Positions 5,094 through 10,487 of a stretch of DNA of 10,487 nt are shown here, in pieces. Location: contig JAQBPF010000256.1 of NCBI GenBank assembly GCA_028287665.1, positions 1 to 10,487 of the forward strand, in the 5' to 3' direction. Numbering within the stretch: the stretch's first letter is position 1; every line of letters begins with the position of its first letter. The notes under the pieces are model-generated. The model was not told the DNA's origin. It did no database searches and saw nothing but the letters and a program-made list of their open reading frames with translations. The translations under genes were made by a program, and so were the position numbers. Origin of the DNA: Deinococcus sp. Lineage in GTDB: Bacteria > Deinococcota > Deinococci > Deinococcales > Deinococcaceae.

Positions 5094-8000
5094 TTCTGTT
5101 GAACCTTTTCCAGGCTCCGACCTGCCGGAAGGGGATTCGGGCGCGGGCCGCAGCGCACTGGCCCGTACGTCCCGCTGGATTCCGCTGGCCGTCTTGCTGT
5201 TGGTGCTGCTGCTGACGGTGGCGATGGCGGCCACCATTGCCCAATTTGTACGGGACCAACAAGAAACCCGCTTCGAGCGGGAGGCGGCGGCGCATACCTA
5301 TGCGCTGCGTGGCCGCCTGGGTGACTACGAAAACCTCTTGCGGGCCACCCGCGCCTACTGGATGAGCAATCAGGACATGGTGTTGCCTTCGGTTTTTGAT
5401 GATTTCGTGGCCCGCCTGGATCTTCAGCGGCGCTATCCGGGGGTGACGGCGGTGGGGTTTGCTGCCTGGGTCCCTGCTGCCGATACGGCCAGGCTGGAAA
5501 CAGACATCCGTGCCGGGGCAGGGTCCGAATTTAGGGTGACGCCGCCGACCTCGACGCAGGCCATGCGTGCGCCTGTGGTCACCTTATCGCCGCTGAACGA
5601 TGTCACGCGGCAGGCCTGGGGCTTTGACCTGTACAGCGACCCCGACCGCCGCGCCGCGCTGGATCTGGCCCGCCTGAACAACACCGTGCAGGCCACTGGC
5701 CGGGTGAATTTGCAGCGGACACCGGGCGGCCCCACCAATCCCGGTTTTCTGCTGATCTTGCCGGTGTGGGGAGACATGCAGGCCGAAGACGAAGAACAGA
5801 TTCAGGACGGCGGAGGCGGCACACGCAGTCTGGTGGGTTTTATCTATCTGGTCGCCCATGCCAACGAATTTCTGTTGCGGCTGGATGACGGCGGCACACC
5901 CACAGGTCTGAGCATCAATACCTTGCTGGCAGGACAACGGCTGGAACCTCGCGGCCTCCCCGCCTCCCTGTCGTTCCGTTCCTCTCAGCAACTGATCCTG
6001 GCGGGGCAACCGTGGACCCTGAAGTACGGTGCGCCGAGAGGCTTCGGGCGCGATCTGGCGGCCAACCTGCCGCTGCTGACCCTGCTGGCCGGGCTGCTGG
6101 TCGCGGGGCTGGCGTTCCGGCTGACCCACGTTCAGGTGCAGTCCCGCGAGAGAACCGAACGTATCAACCGCCGCCTGACCCAGGTGCAGGCCCGTCAGGA
6201 ACGCGACCGGGCCGAATTTGAAGCCATCTTTCAGGCCATGCAGGACGCCGCCGCCTTTACCGACGACACGGGCCGCGTGCGGTTGGTGAACCGTGCCCTG
6301 ACCGAACAGTTTGGAATAGACGGCGCGGCGCTGATCGGGGAACCGCTGGCCCGCCTCCATCTGGACCGCCGCCTGGAGGGACGCACCACCTTTCAGGCCA
6401 TTACCACGCCCTATCAGCGGGCAGACGGCAGCGTGTTTTCGGGCGAGGCCCAGCGCAGCGAGGTGCGGGATGGGCGCGGCGAGCAGTTGGGTCTGCTGGA
6501 AGTGATCCGCGACGTGACAGACCGCGTGCAGGCCGAGCGCGCGGTGCAGGCCGGAGAACGGCGGTACCGGGGAGTGCTGGACGCTATTCCGCACGTGCTG
6601 TGGGCCAGCAGCCCGGCGGGCGACGTGACCTATGTCAACGCGCAGCACCGCGAGCGCCTGAGCGAGGGCAGCGTGCGTGAGGCGGTGCATCCTGCTGATC
6701 TGCTGACTTACGACAACATGTGGCGCAATGCCTATGAAATTCGTGACCGCGTCCAATCGGAGGTCCGGCTGCATGTGGGGGAAACCTTCCGCTGGTTCGT
6801 GGTGCGGGTGGCCCCGATTCTGGATGAGCAGGGCGGTGTCAGCGAGTGGGTGGCCAGCGCCACCGATATTCATGACCGTCTGGAAGCCGAACGCCTGGCA
6901 CAGCGCAGCGAAGAACGCTACCGGGGGGTACTGGAAGGCATGCCCCAGATCGTCTGGCTGACCGACCCAGCGGGCCTGCCCACCTATTTCAATCGGCGCT
7001 GGGATGAATATGTGGGTGAGGAGCGCGCCTCTTCCGGCCTGCTGAACCTGCTGCACCCGGATGACCGGAGCGAATATCAACTGCGCTGGGCGGCGGCGGT
7101 GGAGGCCACGCGGCCCTTTGAAGCCGAACACCGGCTGCTGGGGGCCGACGGCTGGTACAGGACCTTCGTTACTCGCGGCCTCCCGGTGCACGATGCACAG
7201 GGGCAGGTGATTGAATGGGTCGGCACCAGCACCGATGTAGACGACAGCGTGTACGCCGAAACGGCCTCGCGCCTGATTGCCGATGTGTCCGAGCAACTGA
7301 GTGCCCGCGCCGAGGACCCACTGGCGGCCCGCGCTGGGCACTACCACGCGGCGCTGGACCTGCTGACCGGACGGCTGGCCGAGAGTGCCGCCCTCTGGAG
7401 TGCCCCGCCCGAACTGATGGTGCTGGCGGTATCGGGTGCAGGCGCGGTGTGGGACGCCCCACATATGCGGGTGGCGGCGCTGGCGCTGGTGCGGCGGGTG
7501 GCCGAGCTGGAAGAACCTCTGGTCATTCCTTCGCATCCGCTGCTGCATGCTGTGAACGCCACAGGAGCGCTGCTGTATCCGCTGATGGGCCGAGACGGCA
7601 CGCTGCGCGGTGTGCTGACCCTGACTTACCGGCAGGCCCTCACCGACCGCGATCAGGAACTGGCGCAGGAGTTGGCCAAACGCTTTGCCACGGCCCTCGA
7701 CAACGATGCTCTGCGGGTGCGGGCCATCAGTGCCCAGCAGGACCTGCAGGCGCTCAACCAGTCTCTGGAGGAGCGGGTGCACCGGCGCACGGTGGAGCTT
7801 GAAGAGGCCAACCGCGAACTTGAGGCCTTCAGTTATTCGGTCAGCCACGATCTGCGGACACCGCTGCGGCACATCGTGGGTTTTGGTGATCTGCTCCGCA
7901 AGGAGGCCGGAGACGCGTTGGAAGCCAAAAGTCAGCGCTACCTGAGCGTGATGACCGACGCGGCCAGCCGGATGAGTCACCTGATTGACGACCTGTTGGA

Positions 8001-8556
8001 ATTCTCCCGCATGGGCCGCCAGGAACTCCGCAGCGGGTCCGTGCCGTTGGGCCCCCTGCTGGAAACGGTCTGGCAATCGCTGGAGCCTGACCGTCAGGGC
8101 CGCGACATCACCCTGACGGTTGGCCCGCTGCCCACTGTGCCCGGTGACGCGGCGCTGTTGTCGCAGGTGTTTGTCAATCTGTTGTCGAACGCCATCAAGT
8201 ACACCCGCAACCGCCCTGACGCCCAGATCTGGGTCAGCGCCGAGTGGCCCCAGGCGGCAGAGGCTGTGCCCACCCTGTCAGGCCGGGTCAATCTCCAGAA
8301 GACCAGTCCTCAAAATCACACCATCATTACGGTTCAGGACAACGGTGTGGGGTTTGATGGGCGGTACGCCGACAAGTTGTTCGGGGTATTTCAGCGCCTG
8401 CACCGTGCCGAAGAGTTTGAAGGCACTGGAATCGGACTGGCCAACGTTCGCCGTGTGGTGATGCGCCACGGCGGCAGCGTCCAGGCCGAATCCACTCCCG
8501 GCGAAGGGGCCACGTTCCGGGTGGTGTTGCCCCTGCAGGCCCCTGACCATGAATGA
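5086..8556 (+). CDS. Membrane sensor histidine kinase: CHASE, three PAS, GAF-like, HisKA, HATPase
   Basis: This 1156-residue kinase has a first membrane helix at about 31-55 and a CHASE-type sensory domain outside the membrane at about 75-300. CHASE features include GVTAVGFAAWVP (119-130), PVVTLSPLN (163-171), WGFDL (178-182) and GFLLILPVW (220-228). A second helix (about 327-346) leads through a coiled coil (350-380) to PAS1 (376-480), PAS2 (491-600) and PAS3 (609-720), then a GAF-like domain (about 725-880) ending in AKRFATALDNDAL. A coiled coil precedes HisKA, SYSVSHDLRTPLRHI, with phospho-acceptor H921. The ATPase part has the N box NLLSNAIKYT (N1035), G1 DNGVGFD (1085-1091), F box KLFGVFQRLH and G2 GTGIGLANV (1113-1121). 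It autophosphorylates in response to an unknown ligand. The start overlaps aroE by 8 nt. It carries no receiver; the downstream REC-kinase is a plausible partner. An insertion of about 20 residues lies before G1. Confidence 0.95.
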   Translation: MADSVEPFPGSDLPEGDSGAGRSALARTSRWIPLAVLLLVLLLTVAMAATIAQFVRDQQETRFEREAAAHTYALRGRLGDYENLLRATRAYWMSNQDMVLPSVFDDFVARLDLQRRYPGVTAVGFAAWVPAADTARLETDIRAGAGSEFRVTPPTSTQAMRAPVVTLSPLNDVTRQAWGFDLYSDPDRRAALDLARLNNTVQATGRVNLQRTPGGPTNPGFLLILPVWGDMQAEDEEQIQDGGGGTRSLVGFIYLVAHANEFLLRLDDGGTPTGLSINTLLAGQRLEPRGLPASLSFRSSQQLILAGQPWTLKYGAPRGFGRDLAANLPLLTLLAGLLVAGLAFRLTHVQVQSRERTERINRRLTQVQARQERDRAEFEAIFQAMQDAAAFTDDTGRVRLVNRALTEQFGIDGAALIGEPLARLHLDRRLEGRTTFQAITTPYQRADGSVFSGEAQRSEVRDGRGEQLGLLEVIRDVTDRVQAERAVQAGERRYRGVLDAIPHVLWASSPAGDVTYVNAQHRERLSEGSVREAVHPADLLTYDNMWRNAYEIRDRVQSEVRLHVGETFRWFVVRVAPILDEQGGVSEWVASATDIHDRLEAERLAQRSEERYRGVLEGMPQIVWLTDPAGLPTYFNRRWDEYVGEERASSGLLNLLHPDDRSEYQLRWAAAVEATRPFEAEHRLLGADGWYRTFVTRGLPVHDAQGQVIEWVGTSTDVDDSVYAETASRLIADVSEQLSARAEDPLAARAGHYHAALDLLTGRLAESAALWSAPPELMVLAVSGAGAVWDAPHMRVAALALVRRVAELEEPLVIPSHPLLHAVNATGALLYPLMGRDGTLRGVLTLTYRQALTDRDQELAQELAKRFATALDNDALRVRAISAQQDLQALNQSLEERVHRRTVELEEANRELEAFSYSVSHDLRTPLRHIVGFGDLLRKEAGDALEAKSQRYLSVMTDAASRMSHLIDDLLEFSRMGRQELRSGSVPLGPLLETVWQSLEPDRQGRDITLTVGPLPTVPGDAALLSQVFVNLLSNAIKYTRNRPDAQIWVSAEWPQAAEAVPTLSGRVNLQKTSPQNHTIITVQDNGVGFDGRYADKLFGVFQRLHRAEEFEGTGIGLANVRRVVMRHGGSVQAESTPGEGATFRVVLPLQAPDHE

Positions 8557-8649
8557 GCCACCTGCTCTTACCGCGTCTACTGCATTCACATCCCGCCACT
8601 TCTGAACCTTTAAGCTGTAGCTCCCACCCATGCCCTGCCCGGAGACCGA

Positions 8650-9867
<1,218 letters not shown>

Positions 9868-9872
9868 ACGTC

Positions 9873-9893
9873 TCAGTCTCGGTGACTGATTTT
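9873..9893 (+). terminator. Intrinsic terminator of the REC-kinase gene
   Basis: TCAGTC (9873-9878) pairs perfectly with GACTGA (9884-9889) around a 5-nt loop, followed by four T (9890-9893). It begins 6 nt after the stop codon. The T run runs into the -35 of the osmC-like gene, so terminator and next promoter are packed end to end. Confidence 0.6.
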
Positions 9894-9919
9894 GCCAATG
9901 CCGCCCCAGACGCTAGCCT
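9892..9919 (+). promoter_or_regulatory. Promoter of the OsmC-family gene, leaderless type
   Basis: TTGCCA (9892-9897, five of six -35 bases), a 16-bp spacer and TAGCCT (9914-9919) are followed by 6 nt before the ATG at 9926. That spacing puts the transcription start at the start codon. The AGGG between -10 and ATG is too close to serve as a normal Shine-Dalgarno. Confidence 0.6.
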
Positions 9920-9925
9920 AGGGCC

Positions 9926-10324
9926 ATGAAGAAGACCCTGAACGTGACCTGGCTGGGCGAACAACGCTACCTCGGCGTCAGCGAGAGCGGCCATCAACTG
10001 CTGATCGACAACAGCCCCACCAAAATCGGCGTGTCTCCGATGGAAGCCCTGTTGGGCGCGTTGGCGACCTGCACCGCCTACGACGTGGTGGAAATCATGA
10101 AAAAGCGCCGCACACCGCTGGCCAGCTACCGCATCGAAGTGGAAGGCGAGCGGGCCGAAACCGACCCCAAACGCTACACCACCATCACCGTGCGCCACAT
10201 TGCCAGTGGCGAAGGCGTCACCGAGGACGCGCTGAGCAAGGCCGCCCACCTGAGCCATGAGAAATACTGCTCGGTGGCCGCCAGCATCAGCAGCGACATT
10301 GTGCTGGAGACCCAGCTGGGATAG
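9926..10324 (+). CDS. OsmC family protein (peroxide-detoxifying type, YhfA-like)
   Basis: The 132-residue product has the size and layout of the OsmC/Ohr superfamily, small dimeric cytoplasmic proteins that reduce organic hydroperoxides with two cysteines. C49 sits in LLGALATCTAYDVVEIMKK (42-60) and C115 in EKYCSVAASI (112-121), the two positions expected for the peroxidatic and resolving cysteines. Other family marks are SPMEALLGALATC and SHEKYCSVA. The N-terminus (KTLNVTWLGEQRYLGVSESGHQLLID) is the usual beta-sheet start, with a GVSP segment at 35-38. It is closer to the general OsmC/YhfA branch than to Ohr. The gene has its own leaderless-type promoter and stands alone; its products would fit an oxidative-stress role, but substrate and regulator cannot be seen. 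It ends TAG at 10322-10324, with a hairpin 44 nt on. Confidence 0.92.
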   Translation: MKKTLNVTWLGEQRYLGVSESGHQLLIDNSPTKIGVSPMEALLGALATCTAYDVVEIMKKRRTPLASYRIEVEGERAETDPKRYTTITVRHIASGEGVTEDALSKAAHLSHEKYCSVAASISSDIVLETQLG

Positions 10325-10368
10325 GCGTTGGTGGAGGAAGGGCGTCTGAGAAACGAGAGGCTGAGCGC

Positions 10369-10401
10369 AGAGGAGAAACTCAACCCTGAGTTCTTGCCTC
10401 T
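10369..10401. terminator. Candidate bidirectional hairpin between convergent genes
   Basis: AACTCA (10377-10382) pairs with TGAGTT (10387-10392) over an ACCC loop. An outer stem AGAGG (10369-10373) pairs with CCTCT (10397-10401) across a small internal loop. It lies between the OsmC-family stop and the probable minus-strand stop at 10410. Neither strand has a strong T run, so it may be an inefficient terminator or only an end-stabilising hairpin. Confidence 0.4.
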
Positions 10402-10409
10402 TAGACACT

Positions 10410-10487
10410 TCAGCGTTTAAACCCAACAGCCTGGTCCTCCAGTGACTCTCCCGGTGTTTCCTTGGTTGCGGTGGCGGCGGCCCGCTG
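10410..10487 (-). CDS. Probable C-terminal end of an unidentified minus-strand gene, partial
   Basis: Read on the minus strand from the right edge, one frame gives 25 codons ending AVGFKR and a TGA at 10412-10410. The tail (ATATKETPGESLEDQAVGFKR) has a normal hydrophilic protein composition. A hairpin follows directly, as expected at the end of a gene. The fragment is too short to identify. Another frame is open through the same stretch but reads into the OsmC-family gene as a shadow, so this one is preferred. It may not be a real gene. Confidence 0.35.
   Translation of the reverse strand, partial: QRAAATATKETPGESLEDQAVGFKR

Noticed and set aside
5584..8076. 830-codon minus-strand open frame opposite the sensor kinase
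   Set aside because: A shadow of high-GC coding DNA: His/Gln/Pro-rich, no domains, no ribosome binding site.

Overview
The window looks like chromosomal DNA of a Deinococcus-type bacterium. It is GC-rich, its genes favour G or C in third positions, and several genes begin directly at a TANNNT -10 box with no room for a leader. That last arrangement is well documented in Deinococcus. The species call rests on protein style and promoter layout only; no database search was possible.

Left part (about 1-3814, all on the minus strand): a conserved RNA and envelope housekeeping cluster, read right to left as phoH, ybeY, a prokaryotic diacylglycerol/undecaprenol kinase, then a CNNM/CorC-type membrane protein with paired CBS domains that runs off the left edge. 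The gene order is conserved but the transcription seems divided. phoH is followed by a strong intrinsic terminator. ybeY has its own leaderless-type promoter. The CNNM gene has its own extended -10 promoter and a leader of about 245 nt with a terminator-like hairpin. YbeY (rRNA maturation endonuclease) and PhoH (ATPase linked to RNA) act on RNA. The kinase handles membrane lipid. The CNNM protein is of the type implicated in Mg/Co efflux.

Middle (3815-4205): a divergent intergenic region between phoH (minus) and aroE (plus). It holds hairpins, a G-rich stretch, a 9-bp direct repeat and a leaderless-type promoter for aroE.

Right part (4206-9867, plus strand): aroE (shikimate dehydrogenase) overlaps by 8 nt a very large membrane sensor histidine kinase (TM-CHASE-TM-PAS-PAS-PAS-GAF-like-HisKA-HATPase, 1156 aa). 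After 93 nt comes a second kinase in which a receiver domain precedes the kinase core (REC-HisKA-HATPase, 405 aa). The two could form a phosphorelay in which an extracytoplasmic ligand or small molecule sensed by CHASE is passed to the receiver of the second protein. No DNA-binding output regulator is present in the window.

Right end: a compact terminator/promoter junction, an OsmC-family peroxide-detoxification protein (9926-10324), a hairpin between convergent genes, and the probable last 25 codons of a minus-strand gene entering from the right edge. I see no mobile element, CRISPR array, tRNA or rRNA, and nothing that clearly marks a novel defence or mobile system. The most noteworthy points are the REC-first kinase beside a CHASE kinase, the aroE-kinase overlap, the CNNM leader, and the leaderless promoters.
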